Assembly: GCA_030407085.1 (NCBI GenBank) | Contig: CM059587.1 | Span: forward strand, 42,506,501 to 42,570,500 | From: Trichopria drosophilae | Taxonomy: Eukaryota; Arthropoda; Insecta; Hymenoptera; Diapriidae | DNA length: 64,000 bases | Direction: 5' to 3' | In this document: one piece after another, positions 36,193-48,175 of the stretch | How positions within the stretch are numbered: position 1 is the first letter of the stretch | How the letters are laid out: each line of letters starts with the position of its first letter | Made by a program: the position numbers and the translations under genes | The notes under the pieces: model-generated | Databases searched by the model: none | What the model was told of the DNA's origin: nothing | Seen by the model: only the letters and a program-made list of their open reading frames with translations

Positions 36193-36624
36193 TTCAAACC
36201 CTCTTCTTCCTGGACTCTTGCATTTTGGACTCTCTTCTCCCTGGACACTCTTCTTTCTGGACTTCCTGCAGGCATCTTCGCCTGGACGACTCGCTGCCTG
36301 CCAAACAATTTTCCGGAGGTACTGGCTGCTCCGACGACGAAAAGTGGGCCCACGAAATTCGACAGCCAGCAACAATTCATGGAGGCGGCGAGGATTTTTT
36401 GAGGAAGAAGATCTCATAAGTTGACGACGGCACTCCATTCGTCCCGTCAAAAAATCAACACGAGGCTGCTTAGAATTTACTCCAGTGTGACTGCAGCCGA
36501 CTTCCAAAAAAGAACGAGACGGATGGAAATACGGAAACAGAAGAGAATGGACACCAAAAGGAAAAAGTGACGTAAGCCTCTTTCTCTTCCGTCCGTATTA
36601 AAATGATAAAATGAACGTGTGCGT

Positions 36625-37115
36625 TATGACTTATTTATATATGTTAACTTACTTATGTGTATGTCAATGTATTAATGTATGTGTATGTGTGTTTATATGC
36701 AAAGTATGTGTGCTCGCGTTTTCGTGTCTTTCATTTAATTTATTCCGCGTAAGTTATTTCGGCAATTGACGATAACTGACAGTTTTATATATGTATGGAC
36801 TCACACGACGTACCAATGACTCGGTGACTTCAATTTTTATTACTCATGACTTATTGTTTTATTCACGAAATGACGACGAGAATGTTGGTATGAGTGTGTG
36901 TAATTATTAGGTTATTGACGACTTCAATTATGAAATTCAAATTGTGAAATATATTTTTGATTGAATGACTAAATATAATATAATGACTTTCATTTCAGCA
37001 CCCAATGATTCCAATCTACGATTGTAATTTATTGATTATGAATATTAATGACTATAATTTGATATATATTTATTTTTATGTTTGGACGATCAGAGTTTTA
37101 ATCACATGACTCCGA
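36625..37115 (+). promoter_or_regulatory. Cluster of ATGACT half-sites
   Basis: ATGACT occurs about seven times on the plus strand in under 500 bases (for example gttatgactt, ccaatgactcgg, gaatgactaaa, taatgactttc, taatgactata, acatgactccg). TGACT is half an AP-1/bZIP site. Function is unknown; it may equally be an eroded tandem repeat. Confidence 0.3.
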
Positions 37116-37129
37116 TTCGTTTCAATCTT

Positions 37130-40100
37130 CAATTCTTGAAATGCCAATTGAGGCTGCGGAAAGAATACCTACCGGTGCTCTTGGTTCAATCAACATAGAT
37201 AGAAACGTCGGAAGAAACAAATGAATAACAGATGAAGATAATTCGACATCGAAAAATAATTAATATAAAATTTACTATAGAGAACCACATTTGCTACAAT
37301 TTCTCTCCAATTAACTTTATAATTAAATACCGTAGCATTGAACCTTATGAAACTAATAATTGTTTTAATTAGTTTTTCTCTTTTAATGTTATTTTAATTA
37401 TATAATTATTAAAACCAGATTTCCTTTTAGACTCAAGAACATGAATTCGTTTTTTTTAAACCTGATATTTTTATAATAATTACATTTTTTATATTAAATT
37501 ATATTCGTCTGTCCTTCGCTTTTTCATCCATTTCTACTTACGTCATTGGTACCGAGCGCAATTTAATAAGTAAACATATTTTTTTAAAAGATTATTTATT
37601 TGAATTTATCAGATTTGCTTAGATCTACAAGTCTGAAAAGAGTGACTACAAATGGCGAAACTAAAGTTTACATTAATGTTCAAATTACATTATAAAGGGA
37701 ATACTTACGTTAATGAGTTCGAACTTTTCGCGATCCAACCTGAAACAGAAACACAATGATTAGAATGATTGAGGCTTGAACAGTTGGATTAAATAACGTA
37801 ACAAGATTAATTGTTTATGTCAAAAGTTATTTTGTGTCACTAGTACATAATAATGTAATATGTTAGCGCATATTGAAATTCGTTTGAAATCGCTTAGCTG
37901 CCGCAACCGCAGATTTATTTTCAAGCATGTCGTATGTCTCTTTTGCTCGCTCATATACGCTTGGTCAATCGCCAGAAGTTACTGGTCGATGGCGGCTTGT
38001 AAACTAATTTCCCAACTAATTTACGTTATGGAATTCACGTACATGAAACCGCTACATTACCTGCCAAAGTGTCCGAAACGTGCTTGATTCCAAAATAATT
38101 GAAAGTTTACGACAACAAAGTTCTCAAATTACCAAGACTAATGGAGCGGAAAACTTTCAGATGTGCTTTCATTGGGTATTTGTGTACCTTTCTATAAGGA
38201 TCGTGTGAGTTTAAATAAAGACATAAGAGTTACTATATATTTTGCATGGAACATTAATTTTAAGTACGTATATAAGGATTTCCCGTCTCAAAGAACTGTT
38301 TAAATTACAAGATCTCGGGGAATATTTACAAGACTTTTAAGGTATTCAATATTTGTGCAGGTGGATTTCTAACATTGCTTTCTATGCATCATAATATTTT
38401 GCAGATGAAAAAGCAACGGAGACCTTCAAATTTTTATGAATTTATCAGAAGAAATTTATCTGGCCCATAACCTCAAATATCAAATATGCAATTTTACAAT
38501 TTTATAATTTTCTATGACAATAAATAGACGACAACATTTGGATTAAGGTTAGGTTAGGTACAGCCGTTTCGCGAATTAACTAAACAGAATAAATTCCTAG
38601 GTCTCTCTTGATGTTGTTATATAAATAAAAACTACAAACTATTCAACAAACTGTCAAAATTGTTATATTTATCATTTAAATTTAATTTCATACAGATTTT
38701 TCGTCATGCGAAAGATTTTTCATTTTTACATTTTTTCTTACATATTGACTGCTTGTTAGAACAGATGGTAAACATCACATCCTAGTTTCACCAACGATAT
38801 GAATACAAATACGGTATACCAAGTAAATATTCACCTTTCAAAAAAAAATTACAAATAGTTGCGCTCTTTAAATAGCATCCAGCTGCAGTGAAATTGAATC
38901 CTACAAATTTCTAATTTATTAATTAGAGCTGTAAGTACCAATTTCTAGGGGTGTAAGGAAAACTTCACTGTTACTTCACAATCATTGTGCAGTGAGATTA
39001 GAGAATTTCGTTCTTCTTGTTTTTCCCCATATACTCTCTTCCTCGATTTTACATCGTTCTATTATGTTGATTACATTTGGAATTAAAATTTCCTCGATGC
39101 GCATGTTTTCGTCTCTCGACGAAGCGGGCTTTGCAGAAAAAATATATCTCATGTGTTTTTTATCCTGTAGAATTTCAACTTTCAGCGTTTCCCAATATTT
39201 TTATTTACTACGCGGAATATTATTTGAAAATGTTAACAAATATTTGACTTTCATTTTGATTCATATAAACAAAATTGTTTATAAGATTCCAAATTAAAAA
39301 CGGTTATTGAAGTTCGAATTTCTCCTAATAATTTCTTTTTCATAAATATGTTGCGCTTGCAAAGTTAATTCAACGAACAGATTAAATTCTGTTCAGGAAT
39401 TTAATTTCTAGCGTACACGCATACATAAATATCTACATACAACTGTAATTAAATGTTTGAGTCTTCACTACGTGTTTGAAATTTGTCATTTACCTTTGTG
39501 CAAAATTGATAAGGATATCTCGGTAGCTAAAGGCAGATTACAAACAAATGTTGTTAAAATAACTAATTAAAATGTCGGATGTCAGATATATAATTTGAAA
39601 GAGCTCGCTTCAAGGAAAATAACTGTCAATTGTATAAATCAACGAAAAGAGCAGAATCAAAAACCTTTTTACGGTCAGCAATACAAGAGGATAAAATTAA
39701 TAACGCTGCATTTGATATTTTAACACAGCCTTTGACTACTGCTAATTATTTTTTCACAGACAATGTTTATTCGAACAATGTTAAAAATATAATTTTAAAT
39801 ATATATTATACACGATAACAGGATAATTAACTTAATCCCTAAACTATTACAATGTTAGATATAGGAAGTAAAAAATAATTACATACTCTTAATTATGTGG
39901 ATAGAAAAATAACACGTAACTCGTAAGGGAAAACGACCGATATTGGTCAGACATCGCGGAGGAAGTGTTAATGATCTGGATATAAGGCGGATGAAACTTT
40001 CGAAACTTTTAAATGCTATTAGAACGTGATGAAATCTATTACCCAATATTAAATTTAAGTTTTCAAGCTAAAGGAAAAGTTGAAAACTTAAACATTGACA

Positions 40101-40580
40101 ACTTTTAACATTAGAACTAGATGATTATATGTCGTTATATTTAATGTTTTACACGTTATTTTTATATAATGATTTATGTGTTAATTTACTGCTTTGATCT
40201 GCAAAATATGAGTAGTAACATCCCATAATATCACGCGTGCTAGAGTTAAATACGTCTGACTAAAACTGATCGTTTTCACTTAAAACGTACAATTTTTCCT
40301 TCAGTGTCGTTAAAGGTCCTTGACACTAACATCAATATTATTGATGTATACCCCGTCATCTAGTAATTTGTTTCGTACTTAAATTGATCATTGACAGACA
40401 GTTCAAATAGTTTCAAAATCTAGTTTTTCTAGGTCCAGTCGTTAACTCGATCATTCTTACAAGGAAAATAAATTTTTGGATGTAAAGCTTATCACTACGG
40501 TGACATTTCGAAGCCATTACCACCAAACATTGTCGTTGACTGATCGGTATGAAATGAACAATGTGTAGAGTGTGGTTACA
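37130..40580. other. AT-rich DNA, nothing firmly identified
   Basis: A somewhat less AT-rich 75-codon frame at 37860-38087 and a 101-codon frame at 38992-39297 have no recognisable domains. Their starts and composition do not support coding. Confidence 0.35.
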
Positions 40581-40599
40581 CAGCGCGACAATTGCTATA

Positions 40600-41640
40600 A
40601 CAATTTCAAGCGTCAGTGATGATGGTTGAAAATACTTGAAAAATACAAAATATTACAATTATAATTCGGCAATACGGCATTCATTCTTTGTTGCGGATCC
40701 ACAATAACCAGTTATTTCATCCAGCTTCATTGTTTCGCGAACAAGCGTCCACGGACAATGGGTGCAGCATTATTAACCGTGTAATTGAACGCGTGTATTC
40801 GGTGTTGTTACCTGAACCGCGGTTGTTTGTTTTGCCGTTCTTTCCGCCGCCCGACTGTGGTTGTTCATTATTTTTTGTTCGCTTGCACCGGAGGGGGCTT
40901 CTCGATTATTCCGCAATGTTCGTCCGGGAGAAAAGAGGGCAGGAAGAGAACGAAAAGGAAAAGTTTTCCGAGGGTGAACGAACCAAGGTAATGAATAACT
41001 TCCATTTCTCGCTACCAATGTACGCCCGCGTGCGTCATTTTTCTTTTTTTTTCACAGGTTGCATCTGTTACGAGATTTCATTTTGTCGCTGCCGAGCAAT
41101 TTGCAGTTTTGCACCGCGTTGTGATTAAGACGCTTAATACGTACCAGTCGGGGGCGGTTTCCGAGTCTTACCTTATCCATCCTCGAGTCCCGACCTCGTT
41201 TTTCTGTCCGTAACTTTGCTCTTTGGTCCCCTTCCCAATTCCTTTCAGCCAACCTACGACCTATCCAAAACTATTTTACCCCAATTTCCGATCCGCCACA
41301 TTCGTAACGACGAAAACCCCACTTTGGGATTTGAAGTTTACGACCATAAAACGTTCGAATTCTCGGCTTTGTTCCTTACCGATTTCATCTCGATGCACAT
41401 ATTTGTACGCAATCGCGTAATCAGGAGTTTGTTTAGTTTTAACCTGCCAGTACGATCTAGTCGTTTTTCATACTCCCTCGTCGCGGAGTTCAAATTCATT
41501 ATTGCGACTATCGAATTGACAGGGCAATTAAAGTTCTCCGTTCAAGCACGATCGTGCCGGGGGATGAGATAATTAAGATTTCGCTTCACCGTCGGGAATC
41601 GGAAAATCGGAAAATGCACTTGTGTTTATCGAGCTTAATG
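40600..41640. other. G+C-richer island with possible small spliced gene
   Basis: The segment around ccgcggttgtttgttttgcc, ttccgccgcccgactg and the pyrimidine tract near 41040 stands out from its flanks. It is free of the repeat families seen elsewhere in the window. It may be a promoter region, an exon pair or a conserved non-coding element. Confidence 0.35.
40916..41213 (+). CDS. Hypothetical two-exon ORF, 75 codons, unidentified
   Basis: Exon 1 (40916-40987) has ATG and 24 charged codons (MFVREKRGQEENEKEK...). It ends in phase 0 at AAG|GTAATG. A 70 base intron (40988-41057) ends in a polypyrimidine tract and CACAG. Exon 2 (41058-41213) then stays open for 51 codons to TAA. Intron length fits insect minimal introns. 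The upstream reading frame also stays open to about 40688 but without ATG. No domain is recognised and exon 2 could be open by chance, so coding is uncertain. Confidence 0.2.
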
Positions 41641-42079
41641 TGAAGATTGTTCGAATTGGGTGATGGGAAATTAAATTTCATTTTATAAAATTGCTGATGC
41701 TTGATCAATAGTCCGGATACTTGTCTTACTTTAATTGAAAATATTCAGTGGTGGATATTACTACTTAATCCGTTAATTGAATACTAAACATTGATCCATC
41801 AGTGCTTGTGTTTTGTCATATATGTACGTTTTTTAAATGTGAAGCATCAACTACGTCGTCATCCTTTTGAAGTGCAGGCTAGGTATATTTTACAAGAATT
41901 CACATGATGTCAAGTCACTTACAAGACCAGTAAAACAGGTTGTAAGATTGCAAAGTTATCTAAAAAATGGAAACTTAAAAGTTATAAATCACTGGATTAA
42001 TAGCTCACAACCCCTGACCCATAACCTCTCGAAACTTTCAAACTATTTTGGTAATATTAGTTCCGGTTAGTATTAGGTG

Positions 42080-42500
42080 CCTTGCCAGACAAAACAAAAG
42101 CAAACTATTGCGGATCATCCCTTTAACGTATTGGTGGGGAACGTGGTGAGATAATTGGGTGGAATAATAATCGAGTTTTAGCAGCGAAGGTATCGAAGGT
42201 GCCGACAAGGAAAATCGGGGTATGCGTCTCCCGCGTATACACCCAGTCACCGATTAGAGGCTTGATTTAGAGCGTGGGTTAGTTACGAGTTTTCCTGCCA
42301 CCCCCGCAGCTTTTGCGCTGCTGCAGTATCCAAGAATATGGAGGCGCCAGATAAATTCCGCCGGCAATTAGCGGAGCCCACGATAAAACCCGTAATGTCG
42401 CCTCGACTTGGCAATGTCGTGCTCAACCGCCGGGAGAATGGTGAAACGCATGCGAAACTACAACTGCGAGAATGAAGGAAACGCAGAGGTAGGGCGAAAA
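42080..42500. other. G+C-richer segment, candidate conserved non-coding element
   Basis: Contains gagataattgggtgg, taataatcgag, gccacccccgcagc, gaggcgccagataaattcc and gcaattagcggagcc. Homeodomain-type TAATNN and ATTA cores beside G+C-rich blocks are typical of deeply conserved enhancers. No ORF or repeat explains it. The role is inferred. Confidence 0.3.
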
Positions 42501-42729
42501 AGAGGCATAGAAAACGGGACTATGAGATACTTTAGATTCAATGGGTGAAACCCACAGAAACGAGAAAAAATATAAAAAATCATTGAAAAGAAATTTTAAA
42601 AATTGGAAAAGAACGATGTAGGAAACGAAGAAAAATTTTATCGCTTACTTTTATTTGAATAAAACGTATGAATAACTTTTCAGATATTGAACAGAAGAAG
42701 GGACATAAGAGTTTTCAAAATGTCTTGCA

Positions 42730-43220
42730 AAACAAAGGAACATGACCACGAGTATAGGTGATTTCTGCCTCCAAGATGAAACCTCCAAAACTAACAAATT
42801 CGGTACCTAATATCTAATGGCAAATGAGCTAATCTTTGTTAATTTTGGGTCGCTGAATCCGAATCCGATATTATTATTATAATAAGTATATCATATAATA
42901 TATATTAAATATTATATAATAAATATTAATAATATAAAATAAAATATATTAAAAATTATATAATAAATATTCTATAAGGTTGTTTTATGATGTGAGAAAG
43001 TTAAAAAGAAACGCCGTTAAATTCAGTAATTTCAGTAGTAATAGGCCACACTGTATGTTGTTCGCAGTAGGTGCGGACTGTTACTACTTAGAATCCAGCA
43101 TTTTCTATGTATAATCCGCGACTTTGACAACGACTTTTAAACTTTCTGAGATGATAAAAGATTCAAATTTTCCATGAGGTGTTAGTTCTCATCATACTCT
43201 ACATTGCTTCCAATAATAAC
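42730..43220. repeat. Diverged repeat, copy 1 (pair with 44960-45400)
   Basis: Shares with 44960-45400, in order: cgagtataggtgatttctgcc / cgaatataggtgaattccgtcc; aactaacaaattcgg / aactgttaaatttgg; gttactacttaga near 43080 / 45220; and a tataatcc...gactt segment. An AT-rich microsatellite-like stretch (42865-42975) is inserted or expanded inside, next to gggtcgctgaatccgaatcc, a piggyBac-module trace. Confidence 0.5.
42865..42975. repeat. AT low-complexity tract
   Basis: Only A and T apart from a few bases: runs of tat, ata and taaat. Confidence 0.85.
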
Positions 43221-43379
43221 TATTCTATACGATGATTTGCTATAGGTCCGCAAAATTTCCAAAACAAAAAATGTAGAATGTATTTTTCCTGTAATTTTTG
43301 CCTGAGAATTATGAACATAATGATAAAAAATGTCGCTTAGCCCTACCTTCGTCATTGATTTTAAGTTTTTTCTCTTAGG

Positions 43380-43630
43380 TTTTTAGAGATCGCATAAAGA
43401 ATAAGTCCTCAGATTTGAAAAATTGAAAAATGAGCAAATTTAAGATGGCGGGCGTAAATAACTAAAATTTACCTTGGTGGCGATGAAATTAGGTCCTCGT
43501 GGGTTTTTACATTCAAATATATTATTTTTTATATGTTTAGTCCAGTATTTTAAAGCCGCCATTTTGGACGCATAATAATTGAAAACTGGTTCCTTATTCC
43601 CATGCAGGGGCCCGGCGTATATATTTTCAG
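43380..43630 (+). mobile_element. Eroded piggyBac-module fragment
   Basis: Text such as ttaagatggcgggcgtaaat and aagccgccattttggacgc follows the 'aaaatggcgg' part of the module family, but the gctgattacgaa part is degenerate (gatcgcataaagaataag). No ends found. Confidence 0.4.
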
Positions 43631-43889
43631 ATCAAAGTACATTATTTTTAAAAGGTTTGGTCGGACTTTTTTAATTTTGAAAATGTGACCGGGAATTCAC
43701 TAGTCACAATAAAAGCCTCGTAGTAAAAATTTACAGAAAAATTTTTGGTTATTTCTTTATTTATAACAATGTTGCAATAAACGTGATTTAAAATTAGGGT
43801 TAATAACGTGTAGAATGTTATTTTCACGACCGTTTGAATTAAATAATGTGATGGAACTTCTTGGAATTTCTCGGTCATATGTCAACAAA

Positions 43890-44140
43890 TATTTGTGTAA
43901 AAGGTAAATAAATAAATGAATAAACAGACGTAATTAGGATATCAGTTCAAGTCGAGCGCGTTACTTTATTATCATCTTATATGTGTACTTTTGGATTCGA
44001 TAGCTATTCAGTTTGATATTAAAAGGAAAACAGAAAATAGATCCCTCTAGCGCTTGAAAATGAAACTTTTGTGAAAATGCGTTTCGTAAAAGGACGTCTT
44101 TTAGTGCGATTCAGCAGGACTAATGATATCCTTGCCCTGG
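43890..44140. mobile_element. Half copy of the 20500-20955 element with hammerhead-like motif
   Basis: The arm aaggtaaataaataaatg, gacgtaattaggatatcagt and gtcgagcgcg matches the terminal arm of the 20.5 kb element. About 120 bp on, the minus strand carries CCTGCTGAATCGCAC, a hairpin AAAAG/CTTTT and ACGAAACGC, matching the 20710 motif. Arm-to-motif spacing and orientation agree with the right half of the other copy. Confidence 0.55.
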
Positions 44141-44959
44141 GCGCGATAGTTAATTTTACTTTGAAAAAAGTCGAGCTATAATATCGTAGACAAATATTTT
44201 ATGTGTAAGAGAAACTAATCAATATTTGCAAATATTTCAAAATGGAAATTTTACAAATAAAATTAACGAGTAAAAAGATTCATTTTTTTAAAAGGATAAG
44301 AAAAACATTGACTTATGTTAGTATTTTATAATCAAAATGATGTCCTATTTTAATGAGTAAGGCCAGTAGTTTGTTCATTACTACTGTCTTTTAGAATTTT
44401 TTTCATCCTCTTATGAAGTCTTTATGAATATTTGTTATGCGAGAAACTCTAAGATTTGTTGGAATATAAACACTGTATCTCGCAGATATTTACGACCATT
44501 ATTAAGAAACTAATACCAAATAATATTATATTATTCAATATAATTTCAGTTTCCAATTTTGTTTGTTATATTGGAACAAAAAATTTTTTGTTGGAAGCTA
44601 TAAGTATTCCACTAGGAATCGCTACAACTCTCTGATAACAATAGCCTTGAATGGGAGGTTTGTGGCATATTCTTTTTTTGATGCATGATAATATACTGTC
44701 TCGCATCACTGTATTCCACATTTCAAAACAGATATTTTTCAGTTACGACTATTTTTGAACAGTTAAATATAATATTGCGATGAGAACACCGTATGTAAAA
44801 TAAAATGCACTGACGAAGGTGAAGAATTTGTTCACCTATACTTTAAATAAACAGACACAGTTATTATATCTGTATGTCTATCTCATTTATTATAGATTCA
44901 GCATTTCTCAAAAATAATATATGTATGATTTATAATTTTTTTTCAGGAATAATTTTTTA

Positions 44960-45400
44960 AGGTGTTTACTAAACATGTCCAAAAGGAAGATGCTCACGAA
45001 TATAGGTGAATTCCGTCCTTAAGAAAGAACATCCGAAACTGTTAAATTTGGTGAAATTATGAATGAACCTAATTTAACACCTAATACTAAATACGACGGT
45101 TTATCACGTAAGAAAGTTTAAACACTCTTGTTGAAATCATGGATTGTAAAGAATGCAGTAATGTAAGTAGTAACAGCCGTCCGCCCGACGACGCGACGTT
45201 TGTTGACCGTTACTACTTAGATTACTGCACTTTCTTATAATCCATGACTTCAACACCATTTTGTACTTGCCGACATGTTTTATTCGCAGTAGGTGCTGAC
45301 CCGTACTATTTAAGTTACTGCATATTTCTGTGTCCCCTAGCTGAAATAATTTTTTTAAATGTCCCACGTGATAAAAGTGCTACACTCGAACACATCATTT
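44960..45400. repeat. Diverged repeat, copy 2, containing a hairpin
   Basis: Pairs with 42730-43220. Beyond the hairpin (45129-45255), a third version of the hairpin arm, gtactatttaagttactgca, occurs at 45303. The 71- and 76-codon frames on both strands are by-products of the palindrome. Confidence 0.5.
45129..45255. repeat. 127 bp hairpin with ~45 bp arms
   Basis: TGTTGAAATCATGGATTG... pairs with the 3' arm that reverses to TGTTGAAGTCATGGATTA; the inner parts share TGCAGTAAT and TAAGTAGTAAC. Only a few mismatches occur, around a G+C-rich loop of about 30 bases (ccgtccgcccgacgacgcg). The fold resembles a long miRNA-like or MITE hairpin; expression is unknown. Confidence 0.75.
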
Positions 45401-45504
45401 TTGGTAATAATTTACATGGACATATAACAAAATTATATTTTTTTCTATTACTTATCTGAAATCTGGAAGAACCAGACTGGAAAAAGTTTAAACATATTGA
45501 TTTT

Positions 45505-46978
45505 AATTGAGGACATGGATCTTAAAAGGGGTCGCGCTCTCAAATGGTCGTAAAAGTATTGTCCACGCGTAACAATGAAATCTAAGGGAGACTTTATTCA
45601 ATAAATGTTTTTGACTTGAACTCGTCATATCTCCTCAAAAACTGCATGAAAAAATCTGAAATTTTCAGGGTACATGCACAAGATAGTGGCGAAACAGATA
45701 GGTGAAGTTAAGTTAACAAAATATCTGCCGAATTGTTAATAATAATTAACAAAAGTAGAAGTAAATTTAATGAGCTCGAAAATTCGCCGTTTGCGAGCTA
45801 TATCGAGAAAAAGTGTGTTACAAAATTTACGTTAGAGAAAACTTCCAGTGGGAAAGTTGTTCGTAAATGTATGACGAAGATTTCTGCAAAGTTTCAAATT
45901 TTTTGGAACTAAGATGCGTTAATTATACGTTATTATCTAAAAAAACGCGTGGTGCTCTGATGCCGGCGATTCTGCACGCTTCATTTCATACACCACATAA
46001 AAGGAACATACGAGGAACAAAACATTCTGTATAAATTTATGATTAATATTACTTTATTTATAGACTTAATAATATTTTGTTGTATTTTTAATTTATGTAC
46101 AGTACTTTTTCAACGCAGATTAGTTATTTCCTTTCAGACATCAAAGGTTTACAGGAATCGCTATGGCTTTTTCTTCCCGTTCTTCTTGAATTATTGTTTT
46201 TGTCGCTCATTATAAACAAAATTTACTGATCACGTTATGAAAAATACTTATTATAATATTAAATACAATATTTCATAAGACAAAACGACTTCCCTTTCCT
46301 TACGGAACTCGACATGCTTGAACTTGTAAAACATTGTTGTCGTATAATAGAAGAGGCGGAAAGTTTAAAAATATTACATCTAATATTAATCTAATATAAA
46401 TTGCTAATTAACTAATAAGTATTAATTTATAATCAATATCAATCATAAATTTATACAGAATGTTTTGTTCTTCGTATGTTCCTTGTATGTGGTGTATGAA
46501 ATGAAGCGTGCAGAATCGCCGGCATCAGCGCCCCACGCGTTTTTTAGATAATAACGTATAATTAACGCATCTTAGTTCCAAAAAATTTGAAACTTTGCAG
46601 AAATCTTCGTCATACATTGACGAACAACTTTCCCACTGGAAGTTTTCTCTAACGTAAATTTTGTAACACACTTTTTCTCGATATAGCTCGCATACGGCGA
46701 TTTTCGAGCTCATTAAATTTACTTCTACATTTGTTAATTATTATTAACAATTCGGCAGATATTTTGTTAACTTAACTTCACCTATCTGTTTCGCCACTAT
46801 CTTGTGCATGTACCCTGAAAATTTCAGATTTTTTCATGCAGTTTTTGAGGAGATATGACGAGTTCAAGTCAACAACATTTATTGAATAAAGTCTCCCTTA
46901 GATTTCATTGTTACGCGTGGACAATACTTTTACGACCGTTTGAGAGCGCGACCCCTTTTAAGATCCATGTCCTCAATT
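45505..46978. mobile_element. 1.47 kb fold-back element with ~545 bp inverted arms
   Basis: The left arm (45505-~46050) and right arm (~46433-46978) are nearly identical reverse complements: AATTGAGGACATGGATCTTA at the left, and its complement ending GTCCTCAATT at the right. Only scattered substitutions separate them, for example cgagg/cgaag in gaacatacgaggaac. AATT borders both ends, a possible 4 bp duplication or part of the repeat. The ~380 bp spacer is AT-rich and non-coding. A 62-codon frame occurs in the right arm. High arm identity implies recent insertion or gene conversion. Confidence 0.9.
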
Positions 46979-48000
46979 CTTGTTCTCTATACTAACACTC
47001 CTTTAGTAAGCATTAAGCTAGTTAAAGTATTTCAAATAACTTTTAAACTTTTTGAAAAACAGTCCGCAATAATTTAAATAAATTTGCGATCGAATATGAA
47101 GATATTTTGTTTATTATCAAGCTCAACGAGCTTAAAACAATATTTAATGAACAAAAAAAGCAAAACTATTGACGCAAATAAATGTATGTAAGTAAATAGT
47201 AACAACAATAATGATCGTATTGTCCTAAAGAAAGAAAAATTTCTAGGAGTTTTTATTATTTACTTAATTTGAGAAGATACAACCGAAACTAGTCGCATCA
47301 TTATATTTACTGGTAGTCCAAGCGAGATTTAAAATTTAGAATCCGAAATGAAATACTGTATTTGAAAAAGTAAACAAAACAAATTTAATAAACATTGATT
47401 TACATTATTGAAATGTTATATCATATATTTATAAACATTTTGTTTCCATACCGCTACTAAAATCTTCTCATGCCAGGCTTACATATTTCCACAATAATAT
47501 TTCTTAGGTAAGTATAATTACAATTTGTTCAGTTGTTAACAAGAACGTTTGTTGTGACTTATGATTTATGTAATCATTATAATACGGCATACGAGTTTTA
47601 TTTAACTTAAAACGAAAACAATTATAATTTGAAAAAGGTAATCTGACTTAAACAAAATTAAACAGTCATTGAAGTTTGAAAAAAAGCAATGGTGATCTAG
47701 TGGAATAGAGAAAAAAAATCTTGTTTAGGTTCTGAACGTTGTACATATACTTTCTTAGCCTTGGCAAGATTCACCTATATGTCTATAAAAACTTTTTTCT
47801 TGTACAACATTTCATTCCCCTAAACAGATTAATTAACATTTAGAATTAATTTAAAATAAAACTTCTTTGTTCCCAAAAATAGCATTACAATATCATTAAT
47901 TAACACATGGAATGCTTGCAATAAAAAGGAAATAAAAAATTACGTACGTGCGAATGAGAAGATGCTGGAAGGAATTCGTAGACTACGTATAACGGGGAGC
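46979..48000. other. AT-rich DNA, nothing identified
   Basis: No gene or repeat recognised. Confidence 0.45.
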
Positions 48001-48004
48001 ATGA

Positions 48005-48175
48005 GGGATAAGATTAGATTAAAACGTAGTCCAATTTCCAGAGAAATGTGAATAGGAATAAAGATGGAAATAGATCTAGATAAGAACGAGGTCGAATATA
48101 TGAATAGGGATGAGAGGATAGCAATTCGAGTTGGGCAAGTGTAAGGTTTCGTAACAAAGATAGAGATAAGATTAA
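48005..48175 (+). promoter_or_regulatory. GATA-motif cluster
   Basis: ggataagattagattaaa, agatctagataagaacg, gaggatagc and agatagagataagattaa give three GATAAG sites and further GATA cores, all on the plus strand in 170 bases. It could be a GATA-factor-responsive element or an eroded purine-rich repeat. Confidence 0.3.

Larger units (their letters stand above)
35700..36600 (+). promoter_or_regulatory. CpG-containing G+C-rich island, possible promoter and first exon region
   Basis: After 1.4 kb of AT-rich DNA the composition becomes strongly G+C-rich, with dense CpG (gatccgagcgcgcatcaatg, gcgcgcaatcacatggcgct) and no repeat structure. Palindromic cccacgtggg (35848) contains an E-box. Downstream is an ATG in a favourable context (36125) and a consensus splice donor (36183). 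LTR-like text (tgtaacgagccg at 35696) was considered, but no second LTR is seen. Promoter function is inferred. Confidence 0.35.

Noticed and set aside
35758..36507. Overlapping frames of 64-115 codons on both strands in the G+C island
   Set aside because: Open in several frames at once, as expected where stop codons are rare; no recognisable family.
40688..41128. 146-codon plus-strand frame
   Set aside because: The start is TTG, not ATG; the frame runs across a plausible intron. Only the ATG-started, spliced version at 40916 was kept, at low confidence.
42850..42980. CRISPR or regular tandem array in the AT tract
   Set aside because: There is no fixed repeat unit or spacer pattern; it is simple AT low complexity in eukaryotic DNA.
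44790..44835. Another hammerhead motif (ctgacgaaggtgaagaatttgttcacc)
   Set aside because: The stem is good but the GAAA box is missing and the following bases do not fit the core.
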